From contig NZ_JAFCJI010000001.1 of the NCBI RefSeq assembly GCF_018131105.1, positions 868,001 to 932,000 on the forward strand: DNA of 64,000 nt. Reading direction: 5' to 3'. A program made the position numbers and the translations under genes. The stretch is from Bradyrhizobium manausense (GTDB lineage Bacteria; Pseudomonadota; Alphaproteobacteria; Rhizobiales; Xanthobacteraceae). Shown here piece by piece: positions 37,302-44,860 of the stretch. Position 1 is the stretch's first letter; every line of letters starts with the position of its first letter. The notes beneath the pieces were generated by a model. It had not been told where the DNA came from. It did no database searches and saw only the letters and a list, made by a program, of their open reading frames with translations.

Positions 37302-37952
37302 CTACTCTGCCGACAGCCGCACGACCTGGCGGCCGCCGTTGATGTCTTTCAGGCTGTTGACGAAGTTTTCCGGGCGCTGCCAGCGATAGGGGACCTTCAG
37401 GCCCATATACTCGGCGATGTCCCCGATGAAGCCGGTGCAGTTGGTGGTCTCGGCGTTCCAGACCGGGGAGCTTGCCTGTAACTTCTTGATATAGGCGAAC
37501 ACGCGCTTGGCGTCGGCCTCGTTCAGATAGACGCGGTAGCTCGCGGTCAGATATTCCGGATCGAGATCGCCGTAGCTCGCGCCGGTCTCCGATGGCACCC
37601 AGGTGAGGTGACCGAGCACGTAACTCCAGGTGTCGCCCTTGGGCGTGAGGCCTGCGACCTCGACGGCACGCTCGCTGGTCTTGCCGTACCAGACGAAGGC
37701 GTGGCCCCAGCTCGCCGCCGTCCGCGCGCGGAAGTCGACGTAATAGGGACCTTTCTCCGCGCGCGCGACCGAGCGCCGCGTCGCTTGCGGTGCGGTGTCG
37801 GTCGAAACAAGCGCATTGGCGTCGGCCACGCGCTTGTTCGTTTCGTGCTTGCTGCCATGGGCCGAAGCTGCGGTCATCATGCATGCGATCATGGTCGCAA
37901 GCGCGAGTCCTGCGAGGATGCAGGATCCCGATCGATCAGATTTGTTCGTCAC
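37302..37952 (-). CDS. Secreted protein with possible Cys-His hydrolase core, unknown family
   Basis: 216 residues. A signal peptide (hydrophobic 11-31, cleavage plausible after ASA) precedes a Lys/Arg-rich linker and then a folded domain starting near YYVDFRARTAASWGHAFVW. Two landmarks, a histidine in SWGHAFVWYG and a cysteine in ETTNCTGFIGDIAEYMG, have the spacing and surroundings of papain/NlpC-like or DUF4105-type proteins, in which a Cys and His form the active site; the order His-then-Cys would be a permuted arrangement. The sequence ends RQVVRLSAE. This is a suggestion, not a family match. The PIGK-repeat peptide gene lies 59 bp upstream on the same strand. Confidence 0.6.
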   Translation of the reverse strand: MTNKSDRSGSCILAGLALATMIACMMTAASAHGSKHETNKRVADANALVSTDTAPQATRRSVARAEKGPYYVDFRARTAASWGHAFVWYGKTSERAVEVAGLTPKGDTWSYVLGHLTWVPSETGASYGDLDPEYLTASYRVYLNEADAKRVFAYIKKLQASSPVWNAETTNCTGFIGDIAEYMGLKVPYRWQRPENFVNSLKDINGGRQVVRLSAE

Positions 37953-38011
37953 GTGATGCCCCTCGGACTGTCGGCCGCTTGCGCGAATCCTGCGCGTCGT
38001 TTGCTTGCGGC

Positions 38012-38209
38012 TCAGTAGCGCGCGGCGACCGGATGGGGCGCCTTGCCGATCGGGGCCTTGCCAATCGGGCTCTTGCCAATCGGCATCTTGCCGATCGGGG
38101 CCTGCTCGGCCGGATAGACGGGCACGGGCTGGCGGCGTGGCAGATCCGCAGCGTTGGCAGCCGTCACCAGAGCAAGCGTGGCACCGAGAACAATTACAAT
38201 CTTCTTCAC
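38012..38209 (-). CDS. Small secreted peptide with PIGK tandem repeats
   Basis: 65 residues: signal peptide MKKIVIVLGATLALVTAANA, a proline-rich stretch (DLPRRQPVPVYPAEQ), then four units of PIGK plus one variable residue (M, S, A, A) and a short tail PHPVAARY. The units are encoded by a 15-nt tandem repeat (about 38040-38101) whose copies differ at only a few bases. The mature peptide of about 45 residues is basic and proline-rich, and it could bind polyanions, cell-wall sugars or metals. No known family is recognised. It may be co-transcribed with the downstream secreted protein. Confidence 0.65.
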   Translation of the reverse strand: MKKIVIVLGATLALVTAANAADLPRRQPVPVYPAEQAPIGKMPIGKSPIGKAPIGKAPHPVAARY

Positions 38210-38382
38210 ATCATACCCCTAGCAGGTTGGTCCAAACACGGCCGAGCCGTGCCCCCAGACACGCCTCTCACAAGGGCGACCGAATGCGACCACAGTGCGG
38301 CACCCCCGCGACATGTTGGCGGCATCTGTTTGGCGCGCGGAGATGTGATGCGTGTCGATATGTTTCGGCCCCGGCGCGCTCG

Positions 38383-39153
38383 TCAGCGATCGGCGCTCAG
38401 CCGAAAATGCATCTCGATCTTCACAGGCGATCCGTCGCTCGCGACGCGCCACGGTGAGAAGCCGGGCGTGGGATCGGGATCGGACGGAAGGTCGATCGAC
38501 CAGTGCTGGGTGGGCACGCCGGGGAGCGTCAGGCTGACAGCGCGGTGACGGGTCTTGTACATCAGCGAGGCCGTGGCGATGATCGCCTTGCGGTCGCCGT
38601 CATGGGCGCGCCAGTTGGGAGGCAGCATCGCGTTGGCATAGCCCGAGGCTTCCTCGACCTCGATGTGCACGTCCTCCTCCTTGTCCGGCAAGCTCATGCC
38701 GGCCGGCAGGCGAAACTCGACCTGGAGCGTCATGAAGCCGTGACTGAGATTGGGCGAGCGGATCAATTCGTACCATCCCCACCAGCCAAGGATGGCGACG
38801 ATGAGCACGACGGTGACGGAAAAGGGGAAGGACAGCCGCGTTTTGCCCTGAGGCACGGCACCGGAGGTTCCCGCGGATGGAGCCTCGGCGTGGACCAGGC
38901 CGAAGCGCAAGAACAGCCAGATGCCGGCGATGAGGCCGACCACGCCGCCGATCGGGCCGATATCGAAGAAGGCGCCCATGGCGATGCCGCCATCGCGGTC
39001 CGGTCCCGCCAGCATGACCACCAGCGCGGCCAGGCCGGCCCAGCCCGCGAGCGCGCCGAGCAGGGCAGACAGGAAGCCCAAGATGAAGCGCATGTGCTGT
39101 TGGTCGCGCGGAGATGAATCGCGGTTCGGACTGATCAGTGGTTCGGTCTTCAC
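38383..39153 (-). CDS. Membrane protein of unknown function
   Basis: 256 residues. Membrane helices at about 21-45 (MRFILGFLSALLGALAGWAG), 60-80 and 110-128, then a ~125-residue C-terminal domain of beta character (FMTLQVEFRLPAGMSLP, WSIDLPSDPDPTPGF). The GTG at 39153 overlaps the stop of the upstream gene by 4 nt, so the two are translationally coupled and probably work together; the ATG at 39093 is an alternative start right at the first helix. Family not recognised; the C-terminal domain likely faces the periplasm. Confidence 0.65.
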   Translation of the reverse strand: MKTEPLISPNRDSSPRDQQHMRFILGFLSALLGALAGWAGLAALVVMLAGPDRDGGIAMGAFFDIGPIGGVVGLIAGIWLFLRFGLVHAEAPSAGTSGAVPQGKTRLSFPFSVTVVLIVAILGWWGWYELIRSPNLSHGFMTLQVEFRLPAGMSLPDKEEDVHIEVEEASGYANAMLPPNWRAHDGDRKAIIATASLMYKTRHRAVSLTLPGVPTQHWSIDLPSDPDPTPGFSPWRVASDGSPVKIEMHFRLSADR

Positions 39154-40556
39154 CCGATCCGGTTCAATCCGTTGCGGATGGTCGAGAAGATCCCCCCGAT
39201 GTCCTTGCGGAGCGCATCGAGTGCGTTGAAATTGTCGAAGATGCGGGCGAGGCGGTCTTCGACCTCGCGCTTGCTCTTCGTCAGCGCATCGACGCGCGAG
39301 GTGAGGGTGACATCGCCATTGGCCTCGATCTCGCCGACCGTCCTGGCGAGAAGATCGCGGGTGGCGCTGACGTCGGCGATCATGGCCTCGATGCCGAACA
39401 CCGGCGCCTTCAGCGGAACGAGATCGGCCTGCGATTTCGACAGCTCCGCCTTGAACGCGTTCAGCGTTGCCAGCGTCTCCTGCAGCGCGCCGAGACGCTG
39501 ACGCGACTGGAGGACGAAATCGTTCAGCGCGTTCTGGCGGTGGACGAGGGTCTTGCCGTCAGGATCGGTCTCGACGTCGGCGAGCGAGCGTTCAAGCTGG
39601 GCCTGGCGCTGACCGAGCTCCTCGAAATCGAGCCGGATGTTCTTGAGAATGTTGGCGCTGTCGTCGATGCGGGCGAGGCGCTGCTCGATCTCGTTCTTGT
39701 TGTTCGACAGCGTCTCGACGCGCGCGTTCAGCGGCGCCTCGCCGCCGGTCTCGAGCTCGTCGATGGTCTTGGCGAGGCGGTCATGGCTGAGGCTCAGCTC
39801 GCCGATCAGGGCGTTGATGCCGGAGTCCGATGAGCGCAGCGGCGCCAGCTCGGCGTGGGATTTCGCCAGATCCTCCTTGTGCTGGTTGAGCGTCGCGAAG
39901 GTGTCCTGCACCGCGCTGACCCTCGATAGCAGCGTCGATACGTCTCGGCCGATGTCTTTCAGCCGGTCGGCGAGGTTGTTCTTGCGGTCGTCGGTCTCGA
40001 GGTCGAGCAGCGCGCGTTCGAGCTGGTTCTGGCGGTCGCGGATCTCGGTGAAGACGGGCTCGACCGCGCGGCGCTGATCGGCGACGTTGCCGACCGTCTC
40101 GCGCAGGTGCTGCTGGCGACGGCGGATCTCGGCGAGCTGGTCGTGCATGTCGGTGGACTGGTTGCGGCTTTGCTGGAGCAGCGCGCGTTGCTCGGTCTCG
40201 GCGAGCTTGTCATGCAGCGCGGAGACCGCCTCCCTGGGATCGCTCTCGATCAGGTGCTGGACGGTCGTATCGAGGTGGTTTTGCAGGGCGTGCGCGACGA
40301 CGACGTCTTCCCGGGTCTTCTTGAGGCGGTCGCGCAAGCTGTCGAGACGCCGGTCCTGGCGCGACAGCCGCCAGACCGAGGTGCCGATCAGCACCAGCCC
40401 GGCCACCAGGATCGCGCCGATCGCGAGGCGCTGTGGCATCGGCTGGCTCGCGAACAGGGCGGGCAGGTGGGTGACGTCCAGGCCAAACGCCTGCGGGGCG
40501 AGAAAGGCGATGGCGGCGAGCAGGACAAACCAGGCAGCCAGGAAAAACAGCCACAT
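39150..40556 (-). CDS. Membrane-anchored long coiled-coil protein
   Basis: 468 residues from the ATG at 40556 (MWLFFLAAWFVLLAAIAFLA), preceded by a GGGGG run. Two N-terminal membrane helices (about 1-22 and 40-60) are followed by ~400 residues of almost continuous coiled coil, with repeated LxxL/RxxL heptads and recurring phrases (KTREDVV, SRVSAVQDTFATLN, LQETLATLNAFKAELSKSQA). The sequence looks like an internal repeat of ~125 residues (SVSAVQDTFATLNQH against GALQETLATLNAF). It may scaffold a membrane complex or act in envelope organisation. No enzymatic motif. Operon with the membrane protein gene downstream (4-nt overlap). Confidence 0.7.
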   Translation of the reverse strand: MWLFFLAAWFVLLAAIAFLAPQAFGLDVTHLPALFASQPMPQRLAIGAILVAGLVLIGTSVWRLSRQDRRLDSLRDRLKKTREDVVVAHALQNHLDTTVQHLIESDPREAVSALHDKLAETEQRALLQQSRNQSTDMHDQLAEIRRRQQHLRETVGNVADQRRAVEPVFTEIRDRQNQLERALLDLETDDRKNNLADRLKDIGRDVSTLLSRVSAVQDTFATLNQHKEDLAKSHAELAPLRSSDSGINALIGELSLSHDRLAKTIDELETGGEAPLNARVETLSNNKNEIEQRLARIDDSANILKNIRLDFEELGQRQAQLERSLADVETDPDGKTLVHRQNALNDFVLQSRQRLGALQETLATLNAFKAELSKSQADLVPLKAPVFGIEAMIADVSATRDLLARTVGEIEANGDVTLTSRVDALTKSKREVEDRLARIFDNFNALDALRKDIGGIFSTIRNGLNRIG

Positions 40557-40703
40557 CGCGACGCCCCCACGCCGGTGCACATTTTCGCCATGATTGCTAT
40601 TGGAGAGCGGAACCGAGATCAAGGGGCCGGACGCGTGGCACGACGTTTCGGGGCGCGCAATCCACGGCTGGTTGCGTTGGGCGGTGGGCGGGGTGGGGGC
40701 ACC

Positions 40704-40746
40704 CGTCATTCCGGGCTCGCGACTGTGTCGCGCCCCGGAATGACAG
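40704..40746. repeat. Palindromic repeat, CGTCATTCCGGG type
   Basis: CGTCATTCCGGG at 40704-40715 is mirrored by CCCCGGAATGACAG ending at 40746, with an inner CGCGA/TCGCG pair. It lies directly 3' of the FAH gene stop (40747) on the minus strand and may end that transcript. CGTCATTCCGGGG palindromes recur between genes in this group. Confidence 0.75.
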
Positions 40747-41535
40747 CTACAGCCGAAACTCGTTCGTCAACTCACCTATGCCGTCGATCGCCACCGTCAC
40801 CGTATTGACCGCCTCCTTCATCACGCCGACGCCGACCGACGTGCCGACCGCAATGAGGTCGCCGGGAAGCAGGGTCATGTCGTGGGAGATCTTGCTGACG
40901 AGCGCTTGCGCGCTGAAGATCATGTCGGAGATCGGATAGTTCTGCCGTTCCGCACCGTTGAGGATGGTGCGCACGGTGAGCTTGGCTGGATCGAGGCCGG
41001 TCGTGATCACAGGGCCAAACGGGCCGTAATCGTCGATGCCCTTGGCGCGGGCCCATTGTGGAAAGGTGGGGTCGCTGGTCAGGATGTCGTTGGCGGTGAT
41101 GTCGTTGACGCAGGTGTAGCCGAAGATGAAGCTATCCGCTTCGGCTGGCGAGACGCGGGCGCAGGTCTTGCCGATGACGATGCCGAGCTCGCCCTCATAG
41201 GTGGTCTTGCCGTCGTAGTAGGAGGGACGGCGGATCACGGCGCCCGGTGTCGTGATGGTGGTGGTGGCCTTGAGCAGATAGAGCGGCTCCGGCGGCTCGG
41301 GCTGGTTCAGCTTGGCCGCGAGCGCGTGGAAATTATTCCAGAGCGCGACGATCTTGCTGGGCGCGCAAGGCGCCAGCAACTCGACCTCGGACAGCGCCAG
41401 CGTCCTGCCGGTCGCCGCGTTGCGGCCGAACATCTCGCCCTCATGCACGCTGATGCCTGATACGCTCAGCGTGCCGAAGCCGGTGGTGCCGGCATGGCGG
41501 AAGCGGAGCCACTGCATCATCTCGCTCGCCATCAC
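40747..41535 (-). CDS. Fumarylacetoacetate hydrolase family protein
   Basis: 262 residues with the FAH beta-roll. The metal-binding carboxylates are visible in YEGELGIVIGK (two Glu) and VNDITAND (Asp), with the following GPFGPVITT. Family members hydrolyse or decarboxylate acylpyruvates and 2-oxo-hydroxy-diacids using Mg2+ or Mn2+. It overlaps the PanE-like reductase gene by 4 nt (ATGA), implying a joint pathway acting on a keto acid and its enol form, but the substrate is unknown. Confidence 0.85.
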   Translation of the reverse strand: MMASEMMQWLRFRHAGTTGFGTLSVSGISVHEGEMFGRNAATGRTLALSEVELLAPCAPSKIVALWNNFHALAAKLNQPEPPEPLYLLKATTTITTPGAVIRRPSYYDGKTTYEGELGIVIGKTCARVSPAEADSFIFGYTCVNDITANDILTSDPTFPQWARAKGIDDYGPFGPVITTGLDPAKLTVRTILNGAERQNYPISDMIFSAQALVSKISHDMTLLPGDLIAVGTSVGVGVMKEAVNTVTVAIDGIGELTNEFRL

Positions 41536-42551
41536 GCCACCGCCAGTGCGCGAGGATCCGTCGGCGCCGAGACACCGTCATAGAGGCCGGCAACGCGGGC
41601 GCGCTGGGTCACCATCGCCAGCACCGAGTCGAGGGCCGGCGTCGGGATCTTGGTCAAGCGGCCCATCTCCTGCACCACGGTGACGAGCGGGTCGATCTCC
41701 ATCGGGCGGCCGCGCTCGAGATCCTGGAGCATCGAGGTCTTGTGTGCGCCGACCTTGCGGGCGCCCTCGATGCGGCGCTCGACATCGACGCGAAATTTGA
41801 CGCCGAAGGATTCGGCGATTGCCTGGGTCTCCACCATGATCGCGCGCGACAGCGCCCGCGTCGATGGATCGGTGCAGATCACGTCGAGCGTGGCATGGGT
41901 CAGCGCGCTGATCGGGTTGAAGCAGACATTGCCCCAGAGCTTGAGCCAGATCTCGTCGCGGATGCGGTCGAGCACCGGTGCCTTCAGCCCGGCCGCGACG
42001 AAGAGATCGGCGAGGCGCTGCACGTCATCGGTGATTTCGCCGGAGGGCTCGCCGAGCGGGAAATTGTTGCCGTAGACGTGGCGGATCACGCCGGGCGCCT
42101 CGATCTCGGTGGCGGGATAGACGATACAGCCGATGGCGCGTTCGGCGCCCAGCTCGTTCCACTGCCGCCCGCCGGGATCGATGCTCTCCAGCGTCGAGTT
42201 CTGGTAATCGCCGCCATGCTTGTGGAAGTACCAATAGGGGATGCCGTTGACCGCGGTGACGATACGGGTGTGCGGACCGAGCAGCGGCTGCATCTTCTCG
42301 ATCACGCCGGTGATGGAATGCGCCTTCAGCGTCACGATGACGTAGTCCTGCACGCCGAGCTCGGCCGCGTCGTCGGTGCAGCGGGGATGGACGGTGTGCT
42401 TTTCTTCGCCCGCGAGCAGCGTCAGGCCGTGCTCGCGCATGGCGGCCAGGTGCGCGCCACGCGCGATCAGGCTGACATCAGCGCCTGCGCGCGCCAGCTG
42501 CACGCCGAGATATCCGCCGATCGCGCCGGCGCCGTAGATGCAGATCTTCAT
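41532..42551 (-). CDS. 2-dehydropantoate 2-reductase (PanE/ApbA) family protein
   Basis: 339 residues. The N-terminal Rossmann motif is MKICIYGAGAIGGYLGVQLA, followed by ApbA wording (VSLIARGAHLAAMREHGL) and a C-terminal helical domain with the conserved Lys in DEIWLKLWGNVCFNPISALT. Genuine PanE makes pantoate for pantothenate, but many paralogues reduce other 2-keto acids with NADPH. Translational coupling to an FAH-family gene points to a catabolic rather than vitamin role. The ATG at 42551 has a GAGGA site; the upstream frame is ignored. Confidence 0.85.
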   Translation of the reverse strand: MKICIYGAGAIGGYLGVQLARAGADVSLIARGAHLAAMREHGLTLLAGEEKHTVHPRCTDDAAELGVQDYVIVTLKAHSITGVIEKMQPLLGPHTRIVTAVNGIPYWYFHKHGGDYQNSTLESIDPGGRQWNELGAERAIGCIVYPATEIEAPGVIRHVYGNNFPLGEPSGEITDDVQRLADLFVAAGLKAPVLDRIRDEIWLKLWGNVCFNPISALTHATLDVICTDPSTRALSRAIMVETQAIAESFGVKFRVDVERRIEGARKVGAHKTSMLQDLERGRPMEIDPLVTVVQEMGRLTKIPTPALDSVLAMVTQRARVAGLYDGVSAPTDPRALAVA

Positions 42552-42660
42552 GAAATCCTCGCGGGGGTACCGGAATTTGGGACGAAAGATCCGGTCCGGC
42601 TCGGATGTGTCCGAGCCGGGGCCGGTAGTCGCAGGGGAAGCGTAGTTGCGGTTTAGGTGA

Positions 42661-43086
42661 TCAGGCCGCTTGCGGCGTGCTGCTGGTTGCCTCGTCAACG
42701 GCAGCGGCGATGTCGCGCATGCTGATGACGGAAACGAGGCTGTAGTCGTCGATCACGGGCAGGTGCCGGATGTGATTCCGGTTCATCAGATGCCTGACGT
42801 GCTCGATCGTGTCCGACGAGGTGCAGGAGACGAGCTGCTGCACGGACACGAGCTGCGAGACCTTGACGTTGATCGCGTTCGCGCCGTGCTCGGCGACCGC
42901 GCGCACCACGTCGCGCTCGGTGAACATCCCGACCGCCGTGTTGCCTTCAGAGCGGACCACGTCCTTCACAACCAGCGCGCTGATGTTGTTGGCCCGCATC
43001 AGCTTGGCGGCAATACCCACCGTTTCGTTCATTCGCACCGTGACAACGCGCGGTGTCTTCTTGCGCAGAATGTCTCCGACCAGCAT
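42661..43086 (-). CDS. Two-CBS-domain protein, co-regulated with oxalate transporters
   Basis: 141 residues containing one Bateman module of two CBS domains (about 5-60, with AAKLMRANNISALVV; and 75-135, with VRHLMNRNHIRHLPVIDD). CBS pairs bind AMP, ATP, NADH or SAM and act as energy sensors, often alone and acting in trans. Start fixed by GGGAGG before the ATG at 43086. It has its own promoter region with the same 29-bp element (43121-43149) as the oxalate transporter genes, which implies a function tied to oxalate or formate use. It has no membrane helix and no enzymatic domain. Confidence 0.88.
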   Translation of the reverse strand: MLVGDILRKKTPRVVTVRMNETVGIAAKLMRANNISALVVKDVVRSEGNTAVGMFTERDVVRAVAEHGANAINVKVSQLVSVQQLVSCTSSDTIEHVRHLMNRNHIRHLPVIDDYSLVSVISMRDIAAAVDEATSSTPQAA

Positions 43087-43120
43087 GGCAACCTCCCTGG
43101 GGTGATCGATGAGGCAAGTG

Positions 43121-43149
43121 TGGTATACATAATGCCAATCGTCAAGCGC
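43121..43149 (-). promoter_or_regulatory. Shared oxalate-cluster element, copy 1 (CBS gene)
   Basis: Reading on the minus strand: GCGCTTG, then the dyad TGGCAT-N5-ATACCA, with a central GTATAC palindrome. It ends 34 nt before the CBS-gene ATG. It aligns without gaps over 29 bp with copies at 44699, 46202 and 46594. The dyad resembles operators of GntR/FCD-type regulators, but its identity is unknown. Confidence 0.6.
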
Positions 43150-43222
43150 TCGATTTGGCTGATCCGAAAATTCTTGCGGCAGCAATACTGACGTTTGTCG
43201 TCGCCCGCCTGAACAGCGGACG

Positions 43223-43252
43223 AAAAAAGGGGCGCATCGCTGCGCCCCTTTT
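43223..43252 (-). terminator. Terminator of the first OFA transporter gene
   Basis: A 12-bp stem AAAAGGGGCGCA/TGCGCCCCTTTT with a TCGC loop (43225-43252) and six T residues on the minus strand (43223-43228). It is GC-rich and followed by a U-run in the direction of the OFA gene, which ends at 43277. Confidence 0.85.
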
Positions 43253-43276
43253 GGCCGAACTGAAGGCGTGTGGTCG

Positions 43277-44599
43277 CTACGCCGCCTCGGTCTTGGTGGC
43301 GCCGGCCTCGGCGTTGGCGCTCTCGGCTTCCTTGCCCAGGATGAAGGAGCGGCGCAGCGGCTTGATCACGAAGATGGCCATCAGCGCGGCCGTCGCGTTC
43401 AGCGCCACGGCCACCACGAACACGGCCTTCCAGCCGTAGGCGGTCGAGATCACGCTTGCGAGCGGCACCAGCAGGGAGGCGGTGCCCTTCGCGGTGTAGA
43501 GCATGCCGTTGTTGGTGGTCGCGAACTTCGAGCCGAACGTGTCACCGCAGGTCGCGGGGAACAGCGAGTAGATTTCGCCGAACACACCGAAATACACCGC
43601 GGTCGCGAGCACGAACACGAGCGGGACGTGACCATAGGCCGACAACGTCAACAGCATCAGAGCGGCGGTGCCGAAGGCGATGAACATCGTGTGCTCACGG
43701 CCGATCGTGTCGGACACGAAACCGAAGAACGGACGTCCGAAGCCGTCGAAGATGCGGTCGAGCGAGATCGCGAAGGTCAGGGCCGCCATCTGGAAACCGG
43801 CGAGCGAGACCGGCGTATCGGCGATCTTGAAGTCGTGCGCGATCGGTGCGATCTGCGCCGCGGTCATCAGACCGCCCGAGGCGACCATCACGAAGACGAG
43901 GTACATCACCCAGAAAATCGGGGTGCGAAGAACCTGCGGCGGGGTGAAGTCGATCTTGGTCTGCGGCAGATTGAGCCGCTTCTTTTTCGGCGGGATGGAA
44001 ATCCGCGGCGGCTGGATGAAGAAAGCGAGCAGGAACACGATCACGCCCTGGCCGATGCCGAAGGTGAAGAACGCGCTCTGGTAGCCGCTTGCTGCGATCA
44101 TGTGCGCAATCGGCACCACGGTGAGGGCTGCGCCCGCGCCGAAGCCTGCGGCCGTCGCGCCGGCGGCGAGGCCGCGGCGATCAGGAAACCATTTCAGCGC
44201 ATTGCCGACACAGGTGCCGTACACCGCGCCCGCGCCCATGCCGCCGAAGACGGCCGCCGTATAGAGCAGGGGAAGCGAGTCAGCATAGGAATTGAGCACC
44301 CAGGACAGGGTGATCATCAGGGCACCGAACATGATGACGATGCGCGGGCCGTATTTGTCGACGAACCAGGCTTCGATCGGCACCAACCAGGTCTCGGTGA
44401 CGACGAAGATGGTGAATGCGAGCTGGATCGCGGCGCGACCCCAGTGGTGTGCGTGATCGATCGGATCCACGAACAGGGTCCAGCCATACTGCAGGTTGGC
44501 GATCATCGCCATGCAGAGGATGCCCATGCCGAGCTGGAGCCAACGGAAACTTGTGCGAAGAGGCGCGGCCGTGACGGCGCCATCCGTGCTGGAAATCAT
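43277..44599 (-). CDS. oxlT: Oxalate/formate antiporter family (OFA) transporter 1
   Basis: 440 residues, 12-helix MFS protein of the OFA subfamily (OxlT). Supporting phrases are NLQYGWTLFVDPI in helix 1, WFVDKYGPRIVIMFG between helices 2 and 3, GAVYGTCVGNALKWFPDRRGLAAG, and the OxlT-type charged residues in FGRPFFGFVSD and the lysine in TAKGTASLLVP. OxlT exchanges oxalate for formate. The ATG at 44599 has a GGGAGG site 7 nt upstream. It is preceded by the shared 29-bp element at 44699-44727. Substrate preference versus the second copy is unknown. Confidence 0.9.
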   Translation of the reverse strand: MISSTDGAVTAAPLRTSFRWLQLGMGILCMAMIANLQYGWTLFVDPIDHAHHWGRAAIQLAFTIFVVTETWLVPIEAWFVDKYGPRIVIMFGALMITLSWVLNSYADSLPLLYTAAVFGGMGAGAVYGTCVGNALKWFPDRRGLAAGATAAGFGAGAALTVVPIAHMIAASGYQSAFFTFGIGQGVIVFLLAFFIQPPRISIPPKKKRLNLPQTKIDFTPPQVLRTPIFWVMYLVFVMVASGGLMTAAQIAPIAHDFKIADTPVSLAGFQMAALTFAISLDRIFDGFGRPFFGFVSDTIGREHTMFIAFGTAALMLLTLSAYGHVPLVFVLATAVYFGVFGEIYSLFPATCGDTFGSKFATTNNGMLYTAKGTASLLVPLASVISTAYGWKAVFVVAVALNATAALMAIFVIKPLRRSFILGKEAESANAEAGATKTEAA

Positions 44600-44698
44600 C
44601 AACAACCTCCCAAGCGCCTGTCTGGTTACGACCCGGCCGCCTATATGACGGAGTGTCGCAAATATTGTGGCTTATCGTCGCAAGCGCGGCTGGCAGGT

Positions 44699-44727
44699 TG
44701 GTATACCATATCCCAGAATGCAAGCCC
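44699..44727 (-). promoter_or_regulatory. Shared oxalate-cluster element, copy 2 (OFA gene 1)
   Basis: Minus-strand reading GGGCTTG followed by TGGGAT-N5-ATACCA; GGTATACC is a perfect palindrome. It ends 99 nt before the OFA transporter 1 ATG, the longest leader of the four copies. Confidence 0.55.
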
Positions 44728-44796
44728 TATCTTGGGAGGAAGCTCAAGAAAAGTGCAGGGTTCCTTCGGGTTTGCGGTATCAAGGTATATGTTCGG

Positions 44797-44830
44797 GTAA
44801 AACGAAAACGCCCGGCCGTGAGGCCGGGCG
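44797..44830 (-). terminator. Terminator of OFA transporter gene 2
   Basis: Stem CGCCCGGCC/GGCCGGGCG with a 4-nt loop (44809-44830), followed on the minus strand by GTTTTCGTTTTA. It follows the OFA gene 2 stop at 44861 by about 30 nt. Confidence 0.85.
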
Positions 44831-44860
44831 TGATGCGCGAGTTGTGTTGTGCGGGCGAGG

